A stretch of 64,000 nucleotides of DNA from Streptomyces sp. NBC_01314 (lineage in GTDB: Bacteria > Actinomycetota > Actinomycetes > Streptomycetales > Streptomycetaceae). The notes beneath the pieces were generated by a model that was not told the DNA's origin, did not search any database, and saw only the letters and a list, made by a program, of their open reading frames with translations. The stretch covers positions 6,572,001-6,636,000 of the forward strand of contig NZ_CP108394.1 of assembly GCF_041435215.1 (NCBI RefSeq), given 5' to 3'. Positions 23,957-33,394 of this stretch are shown one piece after another. Both the position numbers and the translations under genes were made by a program. Within the stretch, counting starts at the first letter, position 1; each line of letters begins with the position of its first letter.

Positions 23957-26746
23957 ATGCCCACCGACAATCCCGCCTCCTCCGGCCAGCAGTCCGGCAA
24001 GTCCGGCAGGAAGAAGGGACGCAAAGTCCGTCTTCTCCTGATCGTCCTGGTCCTGGCCATCATCGGTGGCGTCGGCTACGGGGCGTTCTGGTCCGTCTCC
24101 ACCGTGCGCGCCTCCTTCCCCCAGACCAAGGGTTCTATAACCCTGGACGGTCTGTCGGGACCGGTCGACGTCAAGCGCGACGACTACGGGATCCCGCAGA
24201 TCTACGCCTCCTCCGACGAGGACCTGTTCATGGCGCAGGGCTATGTCCAGGCCCAGGACCGGTTCTACGAGATGGACGTGCGCCGCCACATGACGGCCGG
24301 CCGCCTCTCGGAGATGTTCGGGGAGGGCCAGGTCGAGAACGACGAGTTCCTGCGCACCCTCGGCTGGCACCGGATCGCCGAGGAGGAGTACAAGAAGACC
24401 CTCTCGGCCGAGACGAGGAAGTACCTCGACGCGTACGCCAAGGGGGTCAACGCCTACCTCGCGGGCAAGGACGGCGACGAGATCTCCCTGGAGTACGCGG
24501 CGCTCGGCTTCGCCAACGACTACAAGCCCGAGGAGTGGACCCCGGTCGACTCGGTCGCCTGGCTGAAGGCGATGGCGTGGGACCTGCGCGGCAACATGCA
24601 GGACGAGATCGACCGCGCCCTGATGACCAGCCGCCTCGACCCCAAGCAGATCGCCGACCTGTACCCGCGGTACCCGTACGACCGCAACAGGACGATAGTG
24701 CGGGAAGGCGAGTACGACGAGCTGACCAGGACCTGGTCGGACGGGTCCGGGTCGACGCAGGGCACCGGGCAGGGCACCGAAGGCTCCACGGAGGGCACGG
24801 GCGGCACCGGAACGGGCTTGGGCACCGCCGGGACCTCCACGGACTCCTCGGCCCTCCAGACCCAGCTGGGCGGCCTCTACAACGTCCTGGAGGACCTGCC
24901 CGAGGCCGTCGGTGTGAACGGCAACGGCATCGGCTCCAACTCCTGGGTCGTCTCCGGCGACCACACCATCACCGGCAAGCCGCTCCTCGCCAACGACCCG
25001 CACCTGTCGGCCACGCTGCCGTCGGTCTGGTACCAGATGGGCCTGCACTGCAAGGCCGTCTCCGCGAAGTGCCAGTACGACGTCTCCGGCTACACCTTCT
25101 CGGGCATGCCCGGCGTGGTCATAGGCCACAACGCCGACATCGCCTGGGGCATGACCAACTCCGGCGCCGACGTCACCGACCTCTACCTGGAGAAGCTCAC
25201 CGGCGACGGCTACCAGTACGGAGCCAAGGTCCTGCCGTTCGACAGCCGTGAGGAGACCATCGAGGTCGCCGGCGGCACGTCCAAGAAGATCGTCGTCCGC
25301 ACCACCGAGGACGGCAGTCCCCTGCTGTCCGACCGCAGCGACGAACTCGTCCAGGTCGGCAAGAAGGCCTCCGTCGACCAGGACGCCCCCGACCGCGGCG
25401 ACGGCTACGGCATCGCCCTGCGCTGGACCGCGCTCGACCCCGGCACCTCCATGGACGCCGTCTTCGCCATGAACAGGGCCAAGGGCTGGGACGACTTCCG
25501 TGAGGCCGCCGCCCTCTTCGACGTCCCCTCGCAGAACCTGACCTACGCCGACACCGAGGGCAACATCGGCTACCAGCTGCCCGGCAAGATCCCCACCCGG
25601 GGCAAGGGCGACGGCTCGCTCCCCGCGCCGGGCTGGGACACCAAGTACCGCTGGACCGGCTACATCGACCAGGACGAACTGCCGTACGAGTACAACCCGG
25701 AGCGCGGCTACATCGTCACCGCGAACCAGGCCGTCGTCGACGACAAGTACCCGTACACGCTCACCACGGACTGGGGCTACGGCACGCGCGCGCAGCGGAT
25801 CGCCAGCCTCATCGAGTCGAAGATCAAGGGTGGCGGCAAGATCTCCACCGACGACATGCGGCAGATGCAGATGGACAACAGCAGCGAGATCGCCAAGCTG
25901 CTGGTGCCGCTGCTGCTCAAGATCGACGTGAACGACAAGTACGTCCGCGACGCGCAGAAGCTCCTGGAGGGCTGGGACTACACCCAGGACGCCGACTCGG
26001 CCGCCGCCGCGTACTTCAACTCGGTCTGGCGCAACATCCTCAAACTGGCCTTCGGCAACAAGCTGCCCAAGGAGCTGCGGGTCGAGGGTCAGTGCCTGTC
26101 GGTCGAGCCGGTCGACGCCACCGGGCCCGCCGACGAGGACCAGCGGGTGCGCGAGTGCGGCAGGCGCGACGCGGACCAGGCGCAGCCGGACGGCGGCGAC
26201 CGCTGGTTCGAGGTGGTCCGCCGGATCATCGACGACCAGGACAACGACTGGTGGTCCACGCCGAAGACGCGTACCCAGGACGCCGTCGACAACCGTGACG
26301 AGCTGTTCGCGCGGGCCATGCGGGACGCCCGTTGGGAGCTCACCGCCAAGCTCGGCAAGGACATCGACACCTGGAGCTGGGGCCGGCTGCACCGGCTGTT
26401 CCTGGAGAACCAGACCCTCGGCACCGAGGGCCCCGGTTTCCTCAAGTACATGCTCAACCGCGGCCCCTGGAAGCTCGGCGGCGGCGAGGGCACGGTCAAC
26501 GCCACCGGCTGGAACGCGGCGGGCGGCTACGAGGTCGTCTGGGTGCCCTCGATGCGCATGGTGGTGAACCTCGGGGACCTCGACAAGTCCAAGTGGATCA
26601 ACCTCACCGGCGCCTCCGGGCACGCCTACAACGCGCACTACACCGACCAGACCGACAAGTGGGTCAAGGGCGAGCTGCTGACGTGGTCGTTCTCGGACAA
26701 GGCGGTCGAGAGCGACACGAGCGACACGTTGCTGCTGAAACCGTGA
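23957..26746 (+). CDS. Penicillin acylase family Ntn-hydrolase (S45)
   Basis: The 929-residue exported or membrane-anchored amidase has a basic N-terminus and one TM helix (LLLIVLVLAIIGGVGYGAFW). The alpha-subunit region begins VDVKRDDYGIPQIYASSDED. An Ala/Gly/Thr-rich linker lies at about 260-295. Autoprocessing is expected before the Ser of GIGSNSWVVSG, giving an N-terminal Ser nucleophile, and NDPHLSATLPSVWYQ follows. Candidates for substrate include acyl-amides such as N-acyl homoserine lactones or beta-lactams; none can be chosen. ATG at 23957 follows AAGGA; the longer frame is not needed. Confidence 0.92.
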   Translation: MPTDNPASSGQQSGKSGRKKGRKVRLLLIVLVLAIIGGVGYGAFWSVSTVRASFPQTKGSITLDGLSGPVDVKRDDYGIPQIYASSDEDLFMAQGYVQAQDRFYEMDVRRHMTAGRLSEMFGEGQVENDEFLRTLGWHRIAEEEYKKTLSAETRKYLDAYAKGVNAYLAGKDGDEISLEYAALGFANDYKPEEWTPVDSVAWLKAMAWDLRGNMQDEIDRALMTSRLDPKQIADLYPRYPYDRNRTIVREGEYDELTRTWSDGSGSTQGTGQGTEGSTEGTGGTGTGLGTAGTSTDSSALQTQLGGLYNVLEDLPEAVGVNGNGIGSNSWVVSGDHTITGKPLLANDPHLSATLPSVWYQMGLHCKAVSAKCQYDVSGYTFSGMPGVVIGHNADIAWGMTNSGADVTDLYLEKLTGDGYQYGAKVLPFDSREETIEVAGGTSKKIVVRTTEDGSPLLSDRSDELVQVGKKASVDQDAPDRGDGYGIALRWTALDPGTSMDAVFAMNRAKGWDDFREAAALFDVPSQNLTYADTEGNIGYQLPGKIPTRGKGDGSLPAPGWDTKYRWTGYIDQDELPYEYNPERGYIVTANQAVVDDKYPYTLTTDWGYGTRAQRIASLIESKIKGGGKISTDDMRQMQMDNSSEIAKLLVPLLLKIDVNDKYVRDAQKLLEGWDYTQDADSAAAAYFNSVWRNILKLAFGNKLPKELRVEGQCLSVEPVDATGPADEDQRVRECGRRDADQAQPDGGDRWFEVVRRIIDDQDNDWWSTPKTRTQDAVDNRDELFARAMRDARWELTAKLGKDIDTWSWGRLHRLFLENQTLGTEGPGFLKYMLNRGPWKLGGGEGTVNATGWNAAGGYEVVWVPSMRMVVNLGDLDKSKWINLTGASGHAYNAHYTDQTDKWVKGELLTWSFSDKAVESDTSDTLLLKP

Positions 26747-26755
26747 CGCCCGTCT

Positions 26756-26803
26756 GAACACGAAAGCGGCCTCCACACACGCGTGGAGGCCGCTTTCGTG
26801 TTC
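26756..26803. terminator. Bidirectional terminator, 21-bp perfect stem
   Basis: Arms of 21 bases (left begins GAACACGAAAGCGGCC) flank a 6-nt loop between the convergent acylase and cyclo-ligase genes. Confidence 0.92.
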
Positions 26804-26806
26804 AGG

Positions 26807-27424
26807 TCACCGGAACCGTCGCACTCCCGACGGGGTCACCACCGCGTGCACCGGGCGGTCGTGCGGCTCCTCCGGGACCCGGTCCACGACCTCCGTGTCG
26901 TACAGGAGCACCACCAGGGCCGGGTCGGCGCCCGCGCGTTCCAGGCGGGCCAGGACGCGGTCGTACGAGCCGCCGCCCCGCCCCAGGCGCATCCCGCGCG
27001 CGTCGACCGCCAGGCCCGGCAGCAGGACGGCGTCGGCGGTGGTCACGGCCTCCGGGCCGAGCCGCTCGCCGGCGGGTTCCAGGAGTGTCATACGGCCGCC
27101 CCCGTGCCGCACGCGCGCGAGAGAGGCCTCTCCCTCATAGGCGCCCCAGTCGAGGTCGTTGTCGGCGAGCAGGACCGGCAGCAGGACGCGCACGCCCCGG
27201 GCGCGGAGTGCGTCCAGGAGCGCGAGGGTGCCCGGCTCACTCCCCATGGAGACGTACGCGGCGACCGTGCGCGCGTGCGCCAGTTCGGCCAGACCGAGGG
27301 CCCGGCCCGCAAGGGCGCCCGTCGTATTTCGGACGTCATCAGGCGTCAACCCGTTCCTCACCAGAAGGAGCTCTCGACGCAACATTCGCTTGGAAAGCTC
27401 CGCTTCAGGTCCCATCCGGCTCAC
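26807..27424 (-). CDS. 5-formyltetrahydrofolate cyclo-ligase (MTHFS)
   Basis: The roughly 205-residue ATP-dependent enzyme returns 5-formyl-THF to 5,10-methenyl-THF. Family motifs: KRMLRRELLLVRNGL, TVAAYVSMGSEPGTLALLDALRARGVRVLLPV, DLDWGAYEG, and the ATP/Mg motif GLAVDARGMRLGRGGGSYDRVLARL. GTG at 27424 has GGAG six bases upstream; ATG at 27457 lacks a ribosome site. It is divergent from galU across a short promoter region, a conserved arrangement in actinomycetes to my knowledge. Confidence 0.9.
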   Translation of the reverse strand: MSRMGPEAELSKRMLRRELLLVRNGLTPDDVRNTTGALAGRALGLAELAHARTVAAYVSMGSEPGTLALLDALRARGVRVLLPVLLADNDLDWGAYEGEASLARVRHGGGRMTLLEPAGERLGPEAVTTADAVLLPGLAVDARGMRLGRGGGSYDRVLARLERAGADPALVVLLYDTEVVDRVPEEPHDRPVHAVVTPSGVRRFR

Positions 27425-27518
27425 AGGTTGCTCCAGTACTATTCGTAATCGGCTCATATGAGAGCGAATTCATCGGAGCCACAGATTCCCCACAAAGGTG
27501 CCGGATAAGGTTCGGCAC

Positions 27519-28421
27519 ATGAGTGAGGCGAACCCCAGGATCAGCAAGGCTGTCATCCCCGCGGCGGGTCTAGGGACCCGGTTCCTGCCGGCCACCAAAT
27601 CGACGCCCAAGGAGATGCTGCCGGTCGTGGACAAGCCGGCGATCCAGTACGTGGTCGAAGAGGCCGCGTCGGCGGGTCTCGACGACGTCCTGATGATCAC
27701 CGGCCGCAACAAGCGCCCCCTTGAGGACCACTTCGACCGCAACTACGAGCTGGAGTCCGCCCTCCAGAAGAAGGGCGACGCCCACCGGCTCGCCAAGGTC
27801 CAGGAGTCCAGCGACCTCGCGACCATGCACTACGTCCGCCAGGGCGACCCCAGGGGCCTCGGCCACGCCGTCCTGTGTGCCGCCCCGCACGTGGGCGACG
27901 AGCCCTTCGCGGTCCTCCTCGGCGACGACCTGATCGACCCCCGCGACCCGCTCCTGAAGCGCATGGTCGAGGTCCAGGAACAGAACGGCGGCAGCGTCAT
28001 CGCCCTCATGGAGGTCGCCCCGGAGCAGATCCACCTCTACGGGTGCGCGGCCGTCGAGGCCACGGTGGACGGCGACGTCGTCAAGGTCACGGGCATGGTC
28101 GAGAAGCCGGACCCGGCCGACGCCCCGTCGAACTACGCGATCATCGGCCGCTACGTCCTCGCCCCGCAGATCTTCGACGTACTGCGCCGGACCGAGCCGG
28201 GCCGCGGCGGCGAGATCCAGCTCACCGACGCCCTCCAGCAGCTCGCCGCGGACGAGAAGGTCGGCGGTCCCGTGCACGGCGTCGTCTTCAAGGGCCGCCG
28301 CTATGACACCGGGGACCGTGGCGACTACCTGCGTGCCATTGTCAGACTCGCATGCGAACGTGAGGACCTGGGCCCGGACTTCCGGACCTGGCTTCGCAGT
28401 TACGTAGCCGAGGAGATGTAG
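27519..28421 (+). CDS. galU: UTP-glucose-1-phosphate uridylyltransferase GalU
   Basis: The 300-residue enzyme makes UDP-glucose for cell-wall glycans, trehalose and other polymers. The nucleotide-binding motif is VIPAAGLGTRFLPATKSTPKEMLPVVDKPAIQ; others are FAVLLGDDLID (Mg/UTP), GMVEKPDPADAPSNYAIIGRYVL, GRGGEIQLTDAL and GRRYDTGDR. The start MSEANPRISK is preferred over 27498 because it follows AAGG. The moeA/glp start lies five bases after the stop, so galU heads the operon galU-glp-moaC-mog-rimJ-sepX. Confidence 0.95.
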   Translation: MSEANPRISKAVIPAAGLGTRFLPATKSTPKEMLPVVDKPAIQYVVEEAASAGLDDVLMITGRNKRPLEDHFDRNYELESALQKKGDAHRLAKVQESSDLATMHYVRQGDPRGLGHAVLCAAPHVGDEPFAVLLGDDLIDPRDPLLKRMVEVQEQNGGSVIALMEVAPEQIHLYGCAAVEATVDGDVVKVTGMVEKPDPADAPSNYAIIGRYVLAPQIFDVLRRTEPGRGGEIQLTDALQQLAADEKVGGPVHGVVFKGRRYDTGDRGDYLRAIVRLACEREDLGPDFRTWLRSYVAEEM

Positions 28422-28426
28422 CAACA

Positions 28427-29749
28427 TTGAGCACCGCCGCGACCCGCACCACCGGACCGGGCCACCTCTGGTCGGTGACCGAGCACCTGGAGGACATCCT
28501 CGCCACCGTCCGCCCCCTGGAACCCATCGAGCTGCAACTCCTCGACGCCCAGGGGTGCGTCCTGGTCGAGGACGTCACGGTGCCGGTCTCGCTGCCGCCG
28601 TTCGACAACAGCTCGATGGACGGGTACGCGGTGCGCGTCGCGGATATCGCGGGCGCGAGCGAGGAGTTCCCGGCCGTGCTCACGGTGATCGGGGACGTGG
28701 CGGCGGGCCAGGCCGAACAGCCCCACGTGGGCCCCGGCGAGGCCGCCCGCATCATGACCGGTGCCCCGCTGCCGCCCGGCGCGGAGGCGGTCGTCCCGGT
28801 GGAGTGGACCGACGGCGGCCTCGGCGAGGGACCCGTCTCCGGGATGCGCGCCCGCAGCGCGAACCCCGAGGGCGCCACCGGCCAGGTCGCCGTGCACCGC
28901 TCCGCCGAGGCACGCGCGCACGTACGCGCCAGGGGCAGCGACGTGGAAGCCGGTGAACGCGCACTGGCCGCCGGGACGATCCTCGGCCCGCCCCAGCTCG
29001 GGCTGCTGGCCGCCGTCGGCCGCGCCTCGGTACGCGTACACCCGCGCCCGCGCGTGGTCGTGCTCTCCACCGGCAGCGAACTGATCCCGCCGGGCGAGAC
29101 CCCGGCCACCGGCCAGATCTACGACTCCAACAGCTTCGCCCTCACCGCCGCCGCCCGGGACGCGGGCGCGATCGCCTACCGCGTCGGCGCCGTCGCCGAC
29201 GACGCCGAGACCCTCCGCTCCACCATCGAGGACCAGCTGGTCCGCGCCGACCTGGTCGTCACCACCGGCGGGGTCAGCGTGGGCGCGTACGACGTCGTCA
29301 AGGAGGCCCTGGAGTCCGTCGGGGACGAGGACGAGGAGGGCGCCGGCATCGACTTCCGCAAGCTCGCCATGCAGCCCGGCAAGCCCCAGGGCTTCGGCAC
29401 CATCGGCCCCGACCACACCCCGCTGCTCGCCCTCCCCGGCAACCCGGTGTCGTCGTACGTGTCCTTCGAGATCTTCGTCCGGCCCGCCATCCGCGCCCTG
29501 ATGGGCCTGACCGACGTCCATCGGCCGACGACCAAGGCGACCCTCCGGGCACCCAAGGCGCTGACCTCGCCCGCCGGGCGCCGGCAGTACCTGCGCGGGA
29601 CCTACGCCGACGGCGAGGTCGCCCCCGTGGGGGGCGCCGGATCACACCTCGTGGCGGCCCTCGCGCACGCCGACGCGCTGATCGTGATCCCCGAGGACAC
29701 CGAGTCGGTAGAGCCCGGTACGGAGGTCGAGGTCGTCCTGCTCGGCTGA
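28427..29749 (+). CDS. moeA: Molybdopterin molybdotransferase MoeA / gephyrin-like Glp
   Basis: The 440-residue protein has MoeA_N (LPPFDNSSMDGYAVRVADIAG), the MoCF domain (VVVLSTGSELIPPGETPATGQIYDSNSFALTAAA; LVVTTGGVSVGAYDVVKEAL; LPGNPVSSYVSFEIFVRP) and MoeA_C. It inserts molybdate into adenylyl-molybdopterin. In Corynebacterium a MoeA paralogue, Glp, encoded with galU and the membrane receptor GlpR, acts in cell division; the synteny here (galU before, sepX/glpR after) suggests this copy may have that role. TTG start with GGAGATG upstream. Enzymatic versus division role cannot be told from sequence. Confidence 0.9.
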   Translation: MSTAATRTTGPGHLWSVTEHLEDILATVRPLEPIELQLLDAQGCVLVEDVTVPVSLPPFDNSSMDGYAVRVADIAGASEEFPAVLTVIGDVAAGQAEQPHVGPGEAARIMTGAPLPPGAEAVVPVEWTDGGLGEGPVSGMRARSANPEGATGQVAVHRSAEARAHVRARGSDVEAGERALAAGTILGPPQLGLLAAVGRASVRVHPRPRVVVLSTGSELIPPGETPATGQIYDSNSFALTAAARDAGAIAYRVGAVADDAETLRSTIEDQLVRADLVVTTGGVSVGAYDVVKEALESVGDEDEEGAGIDFRKLAMQPGKPQGFGTIGPDHTPLLALPGNPVSSYVSFEIFVRPAIRALMGLTDVHRPTTKATLRAPKALTSPAGRRQYLRGTYADGEVAPVGGAGSHLVAALAHADALIVIPEDTESVEPGTEVEVVLLG

Positions 29750-29833
29750 ACCGTCGAGGGTGGCGTACCGTGTCGCGCACAACAGACCGCGCGCCGCACC
29801 GCGACGGGCCCCGACCGGGAGCGCCACACCACC

Positions 29834-30316
29834 ATGAGTACGCCGCAGGACCGACTGACCCACATCGACGAGGCGGGCGCCGCCCGCATGGTCGACGTCT
29901 CCGGGAAGGACGTGACCGCGCGCACCGCCCGCGCCAGCGGCCGGGTCCTGGTCTCACCCACGGTGGTCGAACTGCTGCGCGGTGAGGGGGTGCCCAAGGG
30001 CGATGCCCTCGCCACCGCGCGCATCGCCGGCATCATGGGCGCCAAACGCACGCCCGACCTCATCCCGCTCTGCCACCCGCTGTCGGTGTCGGGCGTCAAG
30101 GTCGACCTGTCGGTCGCGGACGACGCCGTGGAGATCCTCGCCACCGTGAAGACCACGGACCGTACGGGCGTCGAGATGGAGGCCCTCACGGCGGTGTCCG
30201 TCGCCGCCCTCACCGTGATCGACATGGTCAAGGCGGTCGACAAGGGCGCGGTCATCACGGACGTCCGCGTCGAGGAGAAGACGGGCGGCAAGTCGGGCGA
30301 CTGGAGCCGGACATGA
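29834..30316 (+). CDS. moaC: Cyclic pyranopterin monophosphate synthase MoaC
   Basis: The 160-residue enzyme converts the MoaA product 3',8-cH2GTP into cPMP, an early step of molybdenum cofactor synthesis. Motifs: [44 protein letters not shown] (active-site Lys/His region), [20 protein letters not shown] and the C-terminal [20 protein letters not shown]. It lies 84 bp after moeA, and its stop overlaps the start of the Mog gene by four bases (ATGA). Confidence 0.95.
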   Translation: MSTPQDRLTHIDEAGAARMVDVSGKDVTARTARASGRVLVSPTVVELLRGEGVPKGDALATARIAGIMGAKRTPDLIPLCHPLSVSGVKVDLSVADDAVEILATVKTTDRTGVEMEALTAVSVAALTVIDMVKAVDKGAVITDVRVEEKTGGKSGDWSRT

Positions 30317-30870
30317 CGGCGCCCACCGGGGACACCCGTACCGCGCCGTACCGCGCCCTGGTCGTGACCGCCTCCAACCGGGCCGCCGCCGGGGTCTACG
30401 AGGACCGGGGCGGGCCCTTGGTCGCCGAGGGTCTCGCGGGCTTCGGCTTCACCGTCGAGGGCCCCCAGGTCGTGCCCGACGGCGACCCAGTGGAGGCCGC
30501 GCTGCGGGCCGGAGTCGACGCCGGATACGACGTGATCGTGACGACCGGCGGGACCGGCATCTCGCCCACGGACCGCACCCCCGAGGCCACCCGCGCCGTC
30601 CTCGACCACGAGGTGCCCGGAATCCCCGAGGCGATCAGGGCGTACGGCCGGGACAAGGTGCCGACGGCGGCGCTCTCCCGGGGCCTCGCCGGAGTCGCGG
30701 GCCGGACACTGATCGTCAACCTGCCGGGCTCGACCGGCGGCGTACGCGACGGCCTGGCCGTACTGGAACCGCTGCTGACCCACGCGGTCGACCAGATCCG
30801 CGGCGAAGACCACTCCAGACCCGGCCACGGGGTAGACCACCCCGGATCCAGCCACGGGGGTGCGAGCTGA
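30313..30870 (+). CDS. Molybdenum cofactor adenylyltransferase, MogA/MoaB family
   Basis: The 185-residue protein has the MoCF fold that adenylates molybdopterin: [29 protein letters not shown], the motif [36 protein letters not shown], and [23 protein letters not shown]. The C-terminal 25 residues are His/Gly/Ser-rich ([20 protein letters not shown]), with a DNA-level short repeat. Start overlaps moaC by four bases. Together with moeA and moaC it forms a partial Moco set; moaA, moaD and moaE are not in this window. Confidence 0.92.
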   Translation: MTAPTGDTRTAPYRALVVTASNRAAAGVYEDRGGPLVAEGLAGFGFTVEGPQVVPDGDPVEAALRAGVDAGYDVIVTTGGTGISPTDRTPEATRAVLDHEVPGIPEAIRAYGRDKVPTAALSRGLAGVAGRTLIVNLPGSTGGVRDGLAVLEPLLTHAVDQIRGEDHSRPGHGVDHPGSSHGGAS

Positions 30871-30887
30871 ACAGCCCATCCTGGCCC

Positions 30888-31520
30888 GTGGCGCTGGTGG
30901 ACGGCGAGGTCGTCCTCCGGCCCATAAGAATGCGTGACCAGCGGGCCTGGCGCGAGGTCAACCGGCGCAACCGGGACTGGCTGCGGCCCTGGGAGGCGAC
31001 CATTCCGCCGCCCACGCCCAGCGGACCCATCGCACATCGGCCGACGTACCGCCAGATGGTCCGCCATCTGCGGGCGGAGGCGAACGCGGGCCGGATGCTG
31101 CCGTTCGTGATCGAGTACCAGGGGCGGCTGGTCGGGCAGTTGACGGTCGCCGGGATCACCTGGGGCTCCATGTGTTCCGGCCATGTCGGCTACTGGGTCG
31201 ACGAGTCGGTCGCCGGGCGCGGGGTGATGCCGACGGCGGTCGCGCTCGTCGTGGACCACTGCTTCCGGAGCGTCGGACTGCACCGCATCGAGGTCTGTAT
31301 TCGCCCCGAGAATCGGCCCAGCCGACGGGTTGTGGAGAAACTCGGATTCCGCGAAGAAGGCGTTCGTCCACGATATCTTCACATTGACGGTGCCTGGCGC
31401 GACCATCTCGTCTTCGCGCTCACCGCCGAAGAGGTCCCCGAAGGGTTGCTCGGCCGCTGGCAGCGGGAACGGGCGCGGAACGCGGGCTCCGACATGGGCA
31501 AGCCCGGACAACCCCAATAA
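30888..31520 (+). CDS. GNAT acetyltransferase, RimJ-like
   Basis: About 210 residues with the RimJ/RimL pattern: VVLRPIRMRDQRAWREVNRRNRDWLRPWEAT, IEYQGRLVGQLTVAGITWGSMCSGHVGYWVDESVAGRGVMPTAVALVVDHCF (acetyl-CoA loop VAGRGV), HRIEVCIRPENRPSRRVVEKLGFREEG. Known members acetylate ribosomal protein N-termini. The GTG at 30888 lacks a clear ribosome site; a CTG at 30867 overlapping the Mog stop, with GGGGG before it, is a real alternative. A rimJ gene is part of the corynebacterial galU-glp-rimJ-glpR locus, matching this order. Confidence 0.88.
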   Translation: MALVDGEVVLRPIRMRDQRAWREVNRRNRDWLRPWEATIPPPTPSGPIAHRPTYRQMVRHLRAEANAGRMLPFVIEYQGRLVGQLTVAGITWGSMCSGHVGYWVDESVAGRGVMPTAVALVVDHCFRSVGLHRIEVCIRPENRPSRRVVEKLGFREEGVRPRYLHIDGAWRDHLVFALTAEEVPEGLLGRWQRERARNAGSDMGKPGQPQ

Positions 31521-31808
31521 ATGAAATGAGTGTTCGAAAAGCAGGTCCGAACGGTGGCCGGACGGCGATCGGACGGCGGCTGAACGGCGACCGGAAGGCG
31601 ACCGGAAGGCGGCCGGACGGCTATCGGGTAGCGATCGGATGGCGATCGGCGTGAACGAGTTGAGGCGTTCTCGGCACGTTAATTTCGCCCTCTCGGCGGC
31701 CTGTTGATCGGATCGGTCACAAAAAAAGCTCGAAATATCAGCCGGATCGTGCGACACACCGGCTCAATTGGCGGATGCCCTCGCGCAAACCCCTCTACCG
31801 TGTGAGGC
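31521..31808. repeat. Intergenic region with degenerate 10-11 bp repeats
   Basis: From about 31555 to 31650 the sequence is made of imperfect copies of GGACGGCGATCGG-like units. After that comes an A-run (ACAAAAAAAG) near 31720, unusual for this DNA, before the sepX promoter region. No gene seen. Confidence 0.6.
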
Positions 31809-33167
31809 GTGAGCAGCAGCGGCCTCATCTACGCAGTCATCGTCGGGGCCTGGGCCGCCTACTTGGTGCCGATGTGGCTCCGTAGGCAGGACGAGCTGAA
31901 CGAAGCCCGTCCGACGGAACGCTTCAGCACCGCCATCCGGCTGCTTTCCGGCCGGGCGGGGATGGAGCGCCGATACGCCAAGGACCTGCGGGCGCGCTCC
32001 ACCGAAGAGGGGGAGCCCAGCGCCGAACCGGGCGGCGTCACCGACTCGGTGGACGTCCGGGCCTTCGCCATGCCCCCGCCCCGGGAGCACACGAGGGCAC
32101 AACTGCCGGCGGAGCGGGGTGAGTCACCCCAGCAGGGCCAGCAGCAGAGTCAGCAGACGCAGCAACCGGGAAAACAGGCGGCACAGGCGAAGCCGGTGCC
32201 CCAGCAGGGCGGCGCGCCGCCGGCCAAGCAGGCGGGTGCGCCCTCCGTCAAGCAGACGGGCGCTTCGTCGGCCAAGCAGGGGGCGGCCCAAGTGCCCACC
32301 CCCGCGCGGGCGAAGCATCCGGGCAATCAGGCGACGGGCGCACGCCGGGGCGACTCGGCGGAGGCCAAGGCGCGGGCGCAGCGCTCGAAGGTGCTCGCGC
32401 GCCGACGGCGTACGACAGTGATGCTCTTCATCGCCTTCACGCTGGGCGCGGTCGTCGCGGCGGTCGGCGGGCTCGCCTTCCTGTGGGCGCCGACCGTACC
32501 GGCGGTGCTGCTGAGCACGTACATCGCGCATCTGCGCCGCCAGGAGCTGAAGCGGTTCGCGTTCACGATGGACCGGCGGCAGGCCGAGGTGGCGGCGCAG
32601 CGACTGCGGGAGCGGCAGCCCCAGCGGCGGCGCCCGATGCCGGACCCGGTGGACACCGACGAGCCGGAGGACGGACCGGAGAACGAGGAGAACCGGGCCG
32701 AGCTGACCGCGCTCGCGGCCGACCGCCGCGCCCTCGTCGAGCAGACCGACCACGCCGAGTGGGTCGACCAGCAGCGTGAGCGCCAGCGGCGGCCTGCTCA
32801 GGGCGACAGCTGGGACCCGGTCCCCGTGCCGCTCCCGACGTACGTCACCGCGCCGGTCGCCCCCCGGGCCACGTCCGGGGTCGACCTCGGAGCGCCGGAC
32901 GCGTGGAGCTCCGCGCGCTCCAGCGCGGCCGACCCGCACGGCTCGTCGGGCGCCCCGTCGAACTCCGCGCACGGCTCCGGGCGTGAGCCGGAGGGGGAGC
33001 ACGACGGCGAGGAGCAGGCGGAGGACGCCGACGCGGGCGACGCTCCCGACGGTGGTCGTTCCGACGCCCGCCGGGCCGCGTCCGCGCGACGCTCCCGCGA
33101 GCGGGGGCGCACGCCGCTCTTCGACCAGTACGAGGACGGCGACCGCCCCCGAGCGGCCAACGAGTGA
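31809..33167 (+). CDS. sepX: SepX / GlpR-type divisome membrane protein
   Basis: The 452-residue protein has an N-terminal helix (SGLIYAVIVGAWAAYLVPMWLRRQDE), a conserved juxtamembrane segment (RFSTAIRLLSGR), a Gln/Pro/Lys-rich linker (about 98-175), two central helices (TVMLFIAFTLGAVVAAVGGL; WAPTVPAVLLSTYIAHL), a basic helix and a long acidic tail with DPVPVPLPTYVTAP and a C-terminal TPLFDQYEDGD. This topology and the galU-glp-rimJ context match SepX of Streptomyces, homologous to corynebacterial GlpR, which binds Glp at division sites. It promotes septation and cell compartmentalisation there. Identification is by synteny and architecture, not by alignment. Confidence 0.75.
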   Translation: MSSSGLIYAVIVGAWAAYLVPMWLRRQDELNEARPTERFSTAIRLLSGRAGMERRYAKDLRARSTEEGEPSAEPGGVTDSVDVRAFAMPPPREHTRAQLPAERGESPQQGQQQSQQTQQPGKQAAQAKPVPQQGGAPPAKQAGAPSVKQTGASSAKQGAAQVPTPARAKHPGNQATGARRGDSAEAKARAQRSKVLARRRRTTVMLFIAFTLGAVVAAVGGLAFLWAPTVPAVLLSTYIAHLRRQELKRFAFTMDRRQAEVAAQRLRERQPQRRRPMPDPVDTDEPEDGPENEENRAELTALAADRRALVEQTDHAEWVDQQRERQRRPAQGDSWDPVPVPLPTYVTAPVAPRATSGVDLGAPDAWSSARSSAADPHGSSGAPSNSAHGSGREPEGEHDGEEQAEDADAGDAPDGGRSDARRAASARRSRERGRTPLFDQYEDGDRPRAANE

Positions 33168-33207
33168 CCCTCGCGATGCCGGATCTCCCACTCCGCTGAC
33201 CAGCCAC

Positions 33208-33247
33208 GAGGCACCCGCAAGCCGCCCGCAAGCCGCCCGCGAGCCGC
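33208..33247. repeat. Tandem 11-bp repeat
   Basis: Three to four imperfect copies of CCCGCAAGCCG lie between sepX and the tRNA gene. A similar CGCAAGCCCC array occurs at 52889-52930. Confidence 0.6.
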
Positions 33248-33315
33248 TCGCCGGCCCCTCGGGAACGGATTTCCAAGCACCGCGATCGGGATGCTAGAGT
33301 TTCTCTCGTTGCAAG

Positions 33316-33388
33316 GGCCTGTGGCGCAGTCTGGTAGCGCACCTCGTTCGCATCGAGGGGGTCTGGGGTTCAAATCCCCACAGGTCCA
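33316..33388 (+). tRNA. tRNA-Ala (anticodon CGC)
   Basis: The 73-nt cloverleaf has acceptor stem GGGCCTG/CAGGTCC with the G3:U70 pair that identifies tRNA-Ala, the D arm GCGCAGTCTGGTAGCGC, anticodon stem CCTCG/CGAGG with loop TTCGCAT (anticodon CGC, reads GCG), and the T arm CTGGGGTTCAAATCCCCAC. Discriminator is A, and CCA is not encoded. GCG is a major Ala codon in this GC-rich host. Confidence 0.95.
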
Positions 33389-33394
33389 CGCAGC

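Noticed and set aside
23957..26746. Penicillin acylase as part of a beta-lactam biosynthetic cluster
   Set aside because: No other biosynthetic or resistance gene of that kind is adjacent; it sits in core-type context.
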